Positions 26,698-35,134 of a DNA stretch of 64,000 nt are shown in pieces. Below the pieces are notes generated by a model. That model ran no database searches and was not told the DNA's origin. It saw nothing but the letters and a program-made list of their open reading frames with translations. The stretch is from Spartobacteria bacterium UBA695 (lineage in GTDB: Bacteria; Verrucomicrobiota; Verrucomicrobiia; Chthoniobacterales; Chthoniobacteraceae): positions 186,001 through 250,000 of the forward strand of contig DBMP01000006.1 in assembly GCA_002298145.1 (NCBI GenBank), written 5' to 3'. The translations under genes were made by a program, and so were the position numbers. Within the stretch, counting starts at the first letter, position 1, and every line of letters begins with the position of its first letter.

Positions 26698-27297
26698 CTA
26701 TTGTTTACTCTCGCTGAGCTGTTTTTCAACAAGCGAATCGGGCGGGGCCCCAAGATCCCGGGCCCGGCGGTAGTGGCGGCGGGCAAGTTCGACCATCGGC
26801 GGGGTGGCCCGCAGGTAGACCACGGCGAGGTTGAAATGGGCCTCGGCCAGCGAGTCGTCGAGCTCCAGGGCGCGTTGCAGTTCGGCTTCCGCGCCGTCCA
26901 TCCAGCCTTTGCGGCCGACGGTGACGCCCAGGTAGCTATGGGCTCGGGCGTTTTTCGGGTCCAGGAGCACGGCGCGGGAGAGCGCGGCCAAGGCGAGGTC
27001 GAGCTTGCCCCCCTCGCACGCGGCTTCCCCCAGGGCGAGCCAGGCTTTGGGGTCCTCGGGGGTGAGCTGCGTGACGCGGGTGAGCGGCTTGAGGGCTGCG
27101 GGGAAATTCCGCACGCGGCATTCCAGGGTCCCCTGCTCCAGAAGGGCGGCGGGGTTGTTCGGCTCAGTGTCGAGAACCTTCTGGATGCGCTCCCGGATGG
27201 CGGCTTCCTCCTCGTCCACGGCGAGAACGCACGGTGCCAGGGCCATCAGCGTAAGGGCCAGGGCAGCAAATACCAGGGACTTAAAGGCAGTCTTCAC
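26698..27297 (-). CDS. Periplasmic tetratricopeptide-repeat protein
   Basis: The 199-residue protein has an N-terminal signal sequence (about 1-26) and four TPR motifs between about residues 45 and 185, for example AWLALGEAACEGGKLDLALAA and AHFNLAVVYLRATPPMVELAR. TPRs mediate protein contacts; no partner is apparent. Its ATG overlaps the proC stop by four bases, so expression is coupled to proC. Confidence 0.8.
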   Translation of the reverse strand: MKTAFKSLVFAALALTLMALAPCVLAVDEEEAAIRERIQKVLDTEPNNPAALLEQGTLECRVRNFPAALKPLTRVTQLTPEDPKAWLALGEAACEGGKLDLALAALSRAVLLDPKNARAHSYLGVTVGRKGWMDGAEAELQRALELDDSLAEAHFNLAVVYLRATPPMVELARRHYRRARDLGAPPDSLVEKQLSESKQ

Positions 27298-28091
27298 GCT
27301 CCTAGTTGGCGGGAACGTTCCGTGGCGGCGCGCACGGCGTTCATCAGGGCGGAGCGGACCGCCGCTGTTTCGAGCACCTCCACCCCGGCGATGGTCGTCC
27401 CCCCGGGGCTGGTGACCTGGTCTTTGAGCGCCGCGGGGTGGATGCCGGTGTTCAGCACCATGGCGGCAGAACCGGCCACGGTCTGGGCGGCCAGTTGCAG
27501 GGCGAGGTCGCGCGGGAGGCCCATCAGCACGCCGCCGTCGGCGAGGGCCTCGATGACGAGATAGACAAAGGCGGGGCCGCTGCCGCTGAGGCCCGTGACG
27601 GCATCGAGGAGCACTTCCTTTACCTGGACGGCCCGGCCCACGGCAGAGAGGATGTTCTGAACCAGCTCGGCGTCGGCCTCGGTGGCGCTTCCGCCGCGTG
27701 CGAAGGCGGCCGCCCCCTGACGGATCAGGGCCGGGGTATTCGGCATGACGCGGATGAAACGGGTTTCGGCTCCCCCGGTTTCCTCCAGGCGGGAAAGTGA
27801 AAGGCCCGCGACGATGGAAATGACGAGTTTATCCTTGAGGCCGTCGCCCGCGTCGCGCAGAGCGGAAAGGGCATCCACGGGTTTCACGGCCAGGACCAGG
27901 GCGTCCACTTCGGCGGCCAGGTCGGCGGCGCTGGCGGCGATTTTCACGCCGGTCTTCTTTGAGAGCACCTCGGCGGCGGCGGGGTAACAATCGTACACCG
28001 CGATGGATTCCGCCGGGAAAACGCCCGCTTCCACGACGCCGCCCACGAGGGCCGTCGCCATTTTGCCGCAACCAATAAAACCTAATTTCAT
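27294..28091 (-). CDS. proC: Pyrroline-5-carboxylate reductase
   Basis: The 265-residue protein has the Rossmann motif FIGCGKMATALVGG at the N-terminus, the conserved VMPNTPALIRQG near residue 119, and the C-terminal signature LSGSGPAFVYLVIEALADGGV near 166 with DQVTSPGGTTIAGVEVLE near 225. It catalyses the last step of proline synthesis with NAD(P)H in the cytoplasm. It is the first gene of a minus-strand group with the TPR protein, a carboxypeptidase and bioF. Confidence 0.96.
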   Translation of the reverse strand: MKLGFIGCGKMATALVGGVVEAGVFPAESIAVYDCYPAAAEVLSKKTGVKIAASAADLAAEVDALVLAVKPVDALSALRDAGDGLKDKLVISIVAGLSLSRLEETGGAETRFIRVMPNTPALIRQGAAAFARGGSATEADAELVQNILSAVGRAVQVKEVLLDAVTGLSGSGPAFVYLVIEALADGGVLMGLPRDLALQLAAQTVAGSAAMVLNTGIHPAALKDQVTSPGGTTIAGVEVLETAAVRSALMNAVRAATERSRQLGA

Positions 28092-28210
28092 GTTGGGTCT
28101 AGGGATACCCCGGAACGACCCAAAGGAAAATGAGAAAAAAACAAGCCGTAGGGCCCCCCCGTTTGCCCCCCCTGTTTCGAATTTCTCTTTTCACCCCCCC
28201 GCTCTTCGTT

Positions 28211-29926
28211 ATGTTACTCGCCACCCCAATGCAGCAACTTGCCAAACCACAAACCGTCGCCAGCGCTCCTGAAATTCCTCGCAGTGAACGCTGGGCTGCC
28301 TCATTTTTCCTGCTTTGCGCGCTGGCGCTGCGTTGTTTTTACATCTTCCGGTTTCGTTACGATAACGATGAGCCGCAGCACCTTCACACAACTTGGGGGT
28401 GGACACAGGGGCTGATTCAGTATCGCGACTTTTTTGACAATCACACGCCGATTTTCCACCTCCTCTTTTCGCCCCTGGTGGCGCTGATCGGCGAGCGCTC
28501 GGATATCCTGACCTACATGCGCTTCGCCATGGTGCCGCTCTGGCTGGTCTGCCTTTGGGCGGTCTGGAAGATCGGCTGCGAGGTCTACTCCCGCCGGGCA
28601 GGGCTCTGGAGCGCGGTGGGCATTTCGCTCCTCTCGTGGTGGTTCTTCCCCGCCCTGGAGTACCGTACGGACAACCTCTGGGCCCCCCTCTGGCTCTGCG
28701 CGCTGGCGGTGCTCATCACCGGCAAACCCGGCTGGAAAACCTGGTTCACCGGCGGGCTGCTGCTCGGCCTGGCCGCCGGGGTTTCGATGAAAACCACGCT
28801 GATTTTAGCCATGGCCGCGCTGGCCGCGGGGATCGCCCCGCACATCGCCGCGCGGCGGCTGGATGCCGCGGTGCTGAAAACACAACTCAAGGCGGCGCTC
28901 GTCATTGCGGCGGGGGTCGTGGTGGTCCCGGCCATTCTCTGCGCGGCCTTTGCAGCCAAAGGGTGCTGGCATGAATTTTATTACGGAGTAATTCAGCATA
29001 ATATGATGCTCTCGGTCGATAAAAACGCGCACCCGATGAGCGACCGGCTCGCGTTTCCTATCGCGCTCCCGTTTTTCCTTGTTGGAGCGGCCCTCATCGG
29101 GCGCGGGGCGACGCCGCGCGCGGTCCGGCAAGCCACGCTGTTTCTCTTTGCCGGGTTCTACTATACGGCGCTGATGAGCTTCTGGGCGCTAATCACCCGG
29201 CAGGATTACCTCCCCTTCTACCCGGTGGCCGTGCTGGTGGTCGTCCCGTGGATTCTGTACGGAGCGGCCCGGCTGGGAAGCCGCGCAACGCCCTGGGTCA
29301 TGGGAACCGTCGGCGTGATTGAAATCGCCCTCATCCTCGGAGGCCGCCCCCCGGGGATCAACGGCACGCTCTTCGAGCGGGAAATCCTGCGCGAAGTGCT
29401 GCAACTGACCCGCCCGGGCGAGTATGTGATGGACTTCAAAGGCGAGGCGGTTTTCCGGCAACGCGCCTTCTACTACGTCATCGAACCGCTGACCTATAAC
29501 CGGATGTCGCGCAAGCTCATCAAGGACACGATTAAAGAGGACCTAGTCGCCAAAAACGTGCATGTGGTCCTTAACCGCAAGCAATCGTACCTGAAAGACA
29601 CGGTCGATTTCCTGACGGAGAATTACCTCACCATCGGGCAGGTACGCGTCTCGGGGCGCATCCTCTCGGTGGGCAAGACGGCCCCGGGGGCACTATTCAC
29701 CTTCCCCGTGGCGGTCGGGGGCAGCTACGTCCTCTGGAGCAAGCGCCTCCCGGTGCACGGCCTTCTGGACGGCCAACCGTTTGACGGCCCCCGCGAACTG
29801 GCCCCGGGAACCCACACCTTCCAGGCCGAGGGGGCCTACCCCTGCCTGGCGCTGTTATGGGACCGCGCGGCGGCTGCCGGGTACAAACCGATCATCAACT
29901 GGCACGGCTGGCAGTACGAGAAATAG
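28211..29926 (+). CDS. Integral membrane glycosyltransferase-like protein (PMT_2/GT-C type)
   Basis: The 571-residue protein has about ten hydrophobic segments in residues 20-390 and then a soluble C-terminal domain of about 170 residues. The first extracytoplasmic loop has YDNDEPQHLHTTWGW, the Asp-Glu motif of GT-C enzymes, and DNHTPIFHLLFSPL, seen in dolichyl-phosphate-mannose-type transferases. It probably moves a sugar from a polyprenyl carrier to a surface molecule. The start is uncertain: 28211 and 28229 are better than the upstream 28130, which adds a Pro-rich stretch. It precedes gltX by 48 bases. Confidence 0.72.
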   Translation: MLLATPMQQLAKPQTVASAPEIPRSERWAASFFLLCALALRCFYIFRFRYDNDEPQHLHTTWGWTQGLIQYRDFFDNHTPIFHLLFSPLVALIGERSDILTYMRFAMVPLWLVCLWAVWKIGCEVYSRRAGLWSAVGISLLSWWFFPALEYRTDNLWAPLWLCALAVLITGKPGWKTWFTGGLLLGLAAGVSMKTTLILAMAALAAGIAPHIAARRLDAAVLKTQLKAALVIAAGVVVVPAILCAAFAAKGCWHEFYYGVIQHNMMLSVDKNAHPMSDRLAFPIALPFFLVGAALIGRGATPRAVRQATLFLFAGFYYTALMSFWALITRQDYLPFYPVAVLVVVPWILYGAARLGSRATPWVMGTVGVIEIALILGGRPPGINGTLFEREILREVLQLTRPGEYVMDFKGEAVFRQRAFYYVIEPLTYNRMSRKLIKDTIKEDLVAKNVHVVLNRKQSYLKDTVDFLTENYLTIGQVRVSGRILSVGKTAPGALFTFPVAVGGSYVLWSKRLPVHGLLDGQPFDGPRELAPGTHTFQAEGAYPCLALLWDRAAAAGYKPIINWHGWQYEK

Positions 29927-29974
29927 CGCGGGTCTTGAAATTCCCCGGCGGCTCGTGCAGGATGGGCGGTTCCT

Positions 29975-31303
29975 ATGAGTTCCAACGTCCGTGTTCGTTT
30001 TGCCCCCTCGCCCACCGGCTACCTTCATGTCGGCGGCGCGCGCACCGCGCTTTTTAACTGGCTCTTCGCCCGCCACACCGGCGGCACGTTCATTCTGCGC
30101 ATCGAAGACACCGACAAGGCGCGCAACACGGAAGCAGCCACGCAGGCGATCTACGACGGCCTGAACTGGCTCGGCCTGGACTGGGACGAAGGCCCCTTCA
30201 AAGGCGGCAACCATGGCCCCTATTTCCAGAGCGAGCGCGAGGACATCTACCTGCGCTATTTCAATAAGCTCAAGGACGCCGGACACCTCTACGAGGAGGA
30301 GAACGGCTCCTGGCGCTTCAAATCGCTGCGCAAGGTGGTCAAATTCGACGACCTGGTCTGCGGCCACGTGGAGTTCGACATGAGCAACGCCGAGATCCAC
30401 CCCGACATCACCATCCGCCGCCCGGACGGAGGCTGGATCTTCCACTTCGTCAACGTGGTCGACGACATCGAGATGGGCATGACGCACGTGATCCGCGGCG
30501 AGGACCACCTTTCCAACACGCCCAAGCACGTGGAGCTCTACGAAGCCCTCGGCGTGCCGCACCCGCAGTTCGCCCACATTCCGCTGATCCTGAACCGCGA
30601 CGGCTCCAAAATGAGCAAGCGCGACCAGGGCGCGGCGGTCGGCGGCTACATGGAGCAGGGTTACGCCCCCGAGGCGGTGGTGAATTTCCTCTGCCTGCTC
30701 GGGTGGTCGCCAAAGGAAAACCGCGAGATTTTCGACATTAAAGAGATCATCGAACGCTTCGACCTGGCCCACATCAACCGCAAAGCGGCGTCGTTCGACC
30801 TCGAAAAATGCCACTGGATGAATGTGCAATATCTCCTGCACATGAGCCTGGAGCGCTTTACGCAACTGGCCCGGCCCTTCATCGACCGCGCAGCTATTCC
30901 CTACAAAAACGACGCGGAACTGACCGCCGTACTGGCCATTGTTAAGGAAAAGACCAAGCAGCTCGATGAAGTACCCGACCGCATCAGCTTTTTCTTTACC
31001 GAGGACTATGCTTACGAGGACGAGGGCGTGGAAAAGGCGCTCAAGGTCCCCGGCGCGCTGGATAAGTTGACGGCGCTCGCCGCCGCGTTTGAAGCCAGCG
31101 AGACGTGGACCCCGGAGGCGATCGAAGCCACGCTCAAGGGCACGGCAGCGGCCAATGGCTGGAAGAATAAGGAACTCATCCACCCCTCGCGCATCGCGGT
31201 GAGCGGCCGCTCTGTCGGCCCAAGCCTCTACCACATGATGGAAGTGCTTGGTAAGGACCGGACGGTGGCCCGCATTCGCAAGACGGTGGAGAAGTTTAAG
31301 TAA
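29975..31303 (+). CDS. gltX: Glutamyl-tRNA synthetase
   Basis: The 442-residue class I synthetase has the HIGH-type motif FAPSPTGYLHVGGARTALFN near residues 9-28 and the KMSKS-type motif SKMSKRDQGAAV near 211. LRIEDTDKARNTEAA (Glu binding) is also intact. It charges tRNA-Glu. The length is somewhat below the usual 460-490 because the C-terminal anticodon-binding part is compact. A GlnRS gene follows, so this enzyme need not be non-discriminating. Confidence 0.95.
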   Translation: MSSNVRVRFAPSPTGYLHVGGARTALFNWLFARHTGGTFILRIEDTDKARNTEAATQAIYDGLNWLGLDWDEGPFKGGNHGPYFQSEREDIYLRYFNKLKDAGHLYEEENGSWRFKSLRKVVKFDDLVCGHVEFDMSNAEIHPDITIRRPDGGWIFHFVNVVDDIEMGMTHVIRGEDHLSNTPKHVELYEALGVPHPQFAHIPLILNRDGSKMSKRDQGAAVGGYMEQGYAPEAVVNFLCLLGWSPKENREIFDIKEIIERFDLAHINRKAASFDLEKCHWMNVQYLLHMSLERFTQLARPFIDRAAIPYKNDAELTAVLAIVKEKTKQLDEVPDRISFFFTEDYAYEDEGVEKALKVPGALDKLTALAAAFEASETWTPEAIEATLKGTAAANGWKNKELIHPSRIAVSGRSVGPSLYHMMEVLGKDRTVARIRKTVEKFK

Positions 31304-31673
31304 GCAGCGACGGATTGAGGTCGATCCGCGGATTTCCAATTCCTCGTTCCCAAACTCTATTTGGGAACGCCAGTGCTCCGGCAACTCCATTGCCGCAATC
31401 AAGTTGCGGGAGCAAGCTTGTGCCCAAATAGAGTTTGGGCACAAGACAAACAACAACCAATCCGGAACGCCCCCAGTAGCTGCCGAGTTTGGATTTCAGC
31501 GCGCTCTGGCTGCGTATAAATCTTATATCAAAGAAGGTTAATCTTTGAGGTATGTCAAAAACGTTAAGTTTTTGTTAATTACAACCAGGTGCAAAAGCTC
31601 CCTTTCTGAATTTCTTGGGTTCCAAAGGGTTGAACTTCCCTCCCATGGTTGCTAACGTTCGCTTTTGAACATC
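31304..31673. repeat. Intergenic region with a three-hairpin repeat and an AT-rich patch before glnS
   Basis: No gene is seen. Three perfect or near-perfect palindromes are adjacent: GTTCCCAAA/TTTGGGAAC (31346-31368), TGCTCCGGCAACT/AGTTGCGGGAGCA (about 31373-31413, one mismatch) and TTGTGCCCAAA/TTTGGGCACAA (31419-31445). An AT-rich stretch at 31510-31585 follows with the dyad CAAAAAC/GTTTTTG (31556-31574); it probably contains the glnS promoter. Confidence 0.7.
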
Positions 31674-33449
31674 ATGAACCCTTCCGCCGAAGCACCTTCG
31701 CCCACCCCGTCCGACTTTATCCGCGACGTAGTCGCCGCAGATGTCCAGGCGCAGCGTTACCCGAAAATCATCACGCGTTTCCCGCCGGAGCCCAACGGCT
31801 ACCTGCACATCGGGCACGCCAAGTCGATCTGCCTGAATTTCGGCATCGCCCGCGAATTTGGCGGAACGTGCCACCTCCGCATGGACGACACGAACCCGAC
31901 CAAGGAGGACGTGGAGTATGTCGATTCCATCCAGGCCGACGTGAACTGGCTCATTTCCGGCTTCGCCAACGACCACCTGGGCCTCAAGCCGAAGGGCAAA
32001 AAACCGGAAACGCAAACCGTCAACGGCAAGACCGACTTTCACCTCGGCGCGGTGCCCGTGGGCACGCCGGAGGTCGAGCCGTTCTACGCCAGCGACTATT
32101 TCGACCAGATTTACCAATACGCCGTGGCGCTGATCCGGCTCGGCAAGGCCTACGTCTGCGACATGACGCCGGAACAGACCGACGAATACCGCCGCCTCGG
32201 CAAAGCCAGCCCGTTCCGCGACCGGAGCATTGAGGAAAACCTCGATCTCTTCGAGCGCATGAAGGCTGGCGAATTCGCCGACGGCACCCACACGCTGCGG
32301 GCCAAGATCACCGTGGACGCGCCCAATATCTGGCTGCGCGACCCGCTCATCTACCGCATCCGCCACGCCGAGCATCATCACACCGGCGCAAAATGGTGCA
32401 TTTACCCGATGTATGACTTCGCCCATTGCCTGGAGGATTACATCGAAGGCATCACGCACTCCATCTGTACGCTGGAGTTCGAGGTTCACCGGCCGCTTTA
32501 CGACTGGATCCTCGAAGCGCTGGAACTGCCTCGTCCCCTGCCCCATCAATACGAATTCGCCCGGCTCAGCCTCTCCTACACGGTGATGAGCAAGCGCAAA
32601 CTGATGCAGCTCGTGCGCGAGGGTTACGTCTCCGGCTGGGACGATCCCCGCATGCCCACGATCTCCGGCATCCGCCGCCGTGGCGTTCCGGCCCGGGCAC
32701 TGCGCGATTTCGCCTACAACATCGGAATTACCAAGTATGATGGCCTCACGGAAGTCGGCGTGCTCGACCACGCCATCCGCGATGACTTAAACCACGTGGC
32801 CCACCGCAAGCTGGCCGTGCTGCGGCCCATCAAGGTCGTGCTAACCAATCTCGACGAGAACTACGCCGAGGAACTCGACGCGGTGAACAACCCCGAGGAC
32901 CCGAACGCGGGCACTCGCAAGGTCCCCTTCACTCGCGAGCTATACATTGAGAGCGAGGACTTCCGGGAGGTCCCGCCGCCCAAGTATTTCCGCCTGCGTC
33001 CGGGCGGCGAGGTCCGGCTCAAGTACGGCTACATCATCAAGTGCGAAGAGGTCGTCAAAGACGCCGAGGGCAACATCGCCGAGCTGCGCTGCACGGTCGA
33101 CCTTACCACCAAGCGGGGCGGCCCCAACGAAGGCCGCAAGGTCAAAGGGACGATCCATTGGGTGAGCGCCAAGCACGCCATCGACGCCGAAGTGCGCCTC
33201 TACGACCGCCTCTTCACCGTGCCGGAACCGGATGCCGAGGGGGACTTCAAAGCCCACCTCAACCCGAACAGCCTGGAAGTAATCACCGCGAAATGCGAAC
33301 CCTCGCTGGCCCAGGCCACGCCGGAGGAGCGCTATCAGTTTGAGCGTCTGGCCTACTTCGCCCTCGATAAAGAGAGCGCCCCGGGCAAGCTCGTCTTCAA
33401 CCGGACGATCACCCTGAAGGACACCTGGGCTAAGGAAGCCAAGAAGTAG
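31674..33449 (+). CDS. glnS: Glutaminyl-tRNA synthetase
   Basis: The product is 591 residues. Motifs are RFPPEPNGYLHIGHAKSICLN split over residues 35-55 (HIGH), the adjacent RMDDTNPTKEDVEYVDSI, and TVMSKRKLMQLV near 300 (KMSKS). The two C-terminal beta barrels of bacterial GlnRS are present (TRKVPFTRELYIESEDF). ATG 31674 is preferred over the TTG at 31665. GlnRS is absent from many bacteria, which instead amidate Glu-tRNA-Gln; here gltX and glnS are neighbours, separated by repeats. The terminator at 33466 follows. Confidence 0.95.
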   Translation: MNPSAEAPSPTPSDFIRDVVAADVQAQRYPKIITRFPPEPNGYLHIGHAKSICLNFGIAREFGGTCHLRMDDTNPTKEDVEYVDSIQADVNWLISGFANDHLGLKPKGKKPETQTVNGKTDFHLGAVPVGTPEVEPFYASDYFDQIYQYAVALIRLGKAYVCDMTPEQTDEYRRLGKASPFRDRSIEENLDLFERMKAGEFADGTHTLRAKITVDAPNIWLRDPLIYRIRHAEHHHTGAKWCIYPMYDFAHCLEDYIEGITHSICTLEFEVHRPLYDWILEALELPRPLPHQYEFARLSLSYTVMSKRKLMQLVREGYVSGWDDPRMPTISGIRRRGVPARALRDFAYNIGITKYDGLTEVGVLDHAIRDDLNHVAHRKLAVLRPIKVVLTNLDENYAEELDAVNNPEDPNAGTRKVPFTRELYIESEDFREVPPPKYFRLRPGGEVRLKYGYIIKCEEVVKDAEGNIAELRCTVDLTTKRGGPNEGRKVKGTIHWVSAKHAIDAEVRLYDRLFTVPEPDAEGDFKAHLNPNSLEVITAKCEPSLAQATPEERYQFERLAYFALDKESAPGKLVFNRTITLKDTWAKEAKK

Positions 33450-33465
33450 TCGCTTTTAGCTTACT

Positions 33466-33505
33466 CAAAGGCGCAAAGGGATGAACGTCTCTTTGCGCCT
33501 TTTTT
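33466..33505 (+). terminator. Terminator after glnS, copy of the AAAGGCGCAA repeat
   Basis: AAAGGCGCAAAG (33467-33478) pairs with CTTTGCGCCTTT (from 33491), followed by TTTTTTG. The stem and T-run fit an intrinsic terminator for glnS on the plus strand. Confidence 0.75.
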
Positions 33506-33574
33506 GTATTCGCGCCAGAAGGAAAACACCAATTTACCTTGCTTCGATATTTTCGCAGGCGCACAAGTAGCTTC

Positions 33575-34129
33575 ATGACCATGAATCGATCGGAAGTATT
33601 CTGGATACAGGTTCGTTGCGTGGTTTTGATGTTACTGGGATTTGCTATCGTAGGTTTCGTAGGGGTTCGGTTTTCCAAAAACCCGTCGGGCCTCTGCCAA
33701 AGGGTTCGGCCAAACCCAAAAATGATTTGGAGCGATGCCGTATACGAGGCTAAGCAAGCCAACGACACCGAATTGCTTATCGCATTTTTCCACAGCAAAA
33801 TACCCGAAGCGCGAAGAATTGCCGCCCGATCCCTGGATCGCGCCGAGCCTTCGGAAAAAATGTTCGATCTTTGGTCCCAGGAATTAGCGGACCCCGATCC
33901 TGAGCTTCAATATGTCGGCGCTCTCTCCCTGCATTTCTCCGTAAAGAAGTTGCATTACAAATCCAGGGACCTTCCAGTTATGCCGGGATGGCAGCATTTT
34001 AACGAAAATCCCGACGAATACATCAACACTTGGCGCGCTTGGTGGCAAGAAAACCGCGAAACGGTAATCGCCAGAAGTAGGGGTGGAGCAAACTCAACCG
34101 CCGTTCCTCGTGAATTGAAGATTCCTTAG
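33575..34129 (+). CDS. Small membrane-anchored protein, HEAT-like helical domain
   Basis: With ATG 33575 the protein is 184 residues. One hydrophobic helix lies near residues 11-31 (VVLMLLGFAIVGFVGV), after which a soluble helical domain follows. Residues 65-115 (ELLIAFFHSKIPEARRIAARSLD, ADPDPELQYVGALSLHF, in pieces) look like two HEAT-type repeats. Codon use is less GC-rich than in the neighbours. The function is not recognised. The start is uncertain, since ATG 33581 is equally possible. Confidence 0.55.
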   Translation: MTMNRSEVFWIQVRCVVLMLLGFAIVGFVGVRFSKNPSGLCQRVRPNPKMIWSDAVYEAKQANDTELLIAFFHSKIPEARRIAARSLDRAEPSEKMFDLWSQELADPDPELQYVGALSLHFSVKKLHYKSRDLPVMPGWQHFNENPDEYINTWRAWWQENRETVIARSRGGANSTAVPRELKIP

Positions 34130-34274
34130 GGTTTTTGCTCCCCACGTTGCGGCAGTTTAACTCAAAAACGAGGCAGTCCACTGGGCAAAGGACGCTCGGG
34201 AGCCTCCAATCCGCTTCCCGGGCAAAAATGCCTTTTTATTACCCGGCAAAAGCTGCTACCCTCCCGGGCTCATA

Positions 34275-35120
34275 GTGAAAATTCTTCGCACGCCTGCTTC
34301 CGTGGTGCGCATCCGCCGCAGTGTACCGCGTCCCCTCGTCTTGGTGCCGACGATGGGGGCTCTCCATGAAGGGCATCTCACGCTGATCCGAAAAGCCCGA
34401 GCGCTGGCCGGTCCCAAGGGAACCGTGGCCGTCAGTGTCTTTGTCAATCCGACGCAGTTCGGCCCCAAGGAGGACTTCTCCAAATATCCCCGCCCCATCT
34501 CCGAAGACATCGCCAAGTGCGAGGCGGAGGGCGTTGATTTTCTCTTCAATCCCAAGCCCGAGGATTTCTACGAGCCCGACGCCTCCACGTGGGTCAACGA
34601 AACGGCCCTCTCCACGGGGCTCTGTGGCAAGTCCCGCCCGATCCATTTCCGCGGCGTCTGTACCGTGGTGAGCAAGCTCATCAACCTTTTCCAGGCTGAT
34701 ATTGGCGTTTTTGGCAAAAAGGATTACCAGCAACTCGCCATCCTGCGCCGCATGGTGCGCGACCTGGATATGCCGATCAAACTCGTCGGCGTGGAGATCT
34801 ACCGGGAGCCGGACGGCCTCGCCATGAGCTCCCGCAACCGCTACCTCTCGCCCAAGGAACGCTCCGAGGCGCTCATCCTGCGCCGCTCGCTCCTCGAAGC
34901 CCGCAAAGCAGCCAAGGTCGGGGAGCATTCGCCCGCCAAGCTCCGCGACCTCGTGGCAAAAACCATCGCCACCTCCCCCCTCGCCAAGATCGACTACGTG
35001 GAGGCCGTGGACGCCGGTAGCCTCGCCCAGCCGGGGCCGAAAACACGCAAACTCCTCATCGCCGTGGCCGTCGCGTTCGGCAAAACCCGGCTCATCGACA
35101 ACATCGAAATTTCTCTCTGA
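34275..35120 (+). CDS. panC: Pantoate-beta-alanine ligase
   Basis: The 281-residue protein has the nucleotidyltransferase HIGH motif TMGALHEGHLTLIRKA near residues 26-41, VFVNPTQFGPKED near 55, FGKKDYQQL near 146 and the KMSKS-like MSSRNRYLSPKER near 182. It forms pantothenate from pantoate, beta-alanine and ATP. The start is a GTG at 34275. nadB follows after 14 bases; beta-alanine comes from aspartate and NadB also uses aspartate, so the pair links two aspartate-derived cofactors. Confidence 0.96.
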   Translation: MKILRTPASVVRIRRSVPRPLVLVPTMGALHEGHLTLIRKARALAGPKGTVAVSVFVNPTQFGPKEDFSKYPRPISEDIAKCEAEGVDFLFNPKPEDFYEPDASTWVNETALSTGLCGKSRPIHFRGVCTVVSKLINLFQADIGVFGKKDYQQLAILRRMVRDLDMPIKLVGVEIYREPDGLAMSSRNRYLSPKERSEALILRRSLLEARKAAKVGEHSPAKLRDLVAKTIATSPLAKIDYVEAVDAGSLAQPGPKTRKLLIAVAVAFGKTRLIDNIEISL

Positions 35121-35134
35121 AGGACACCCATTTC

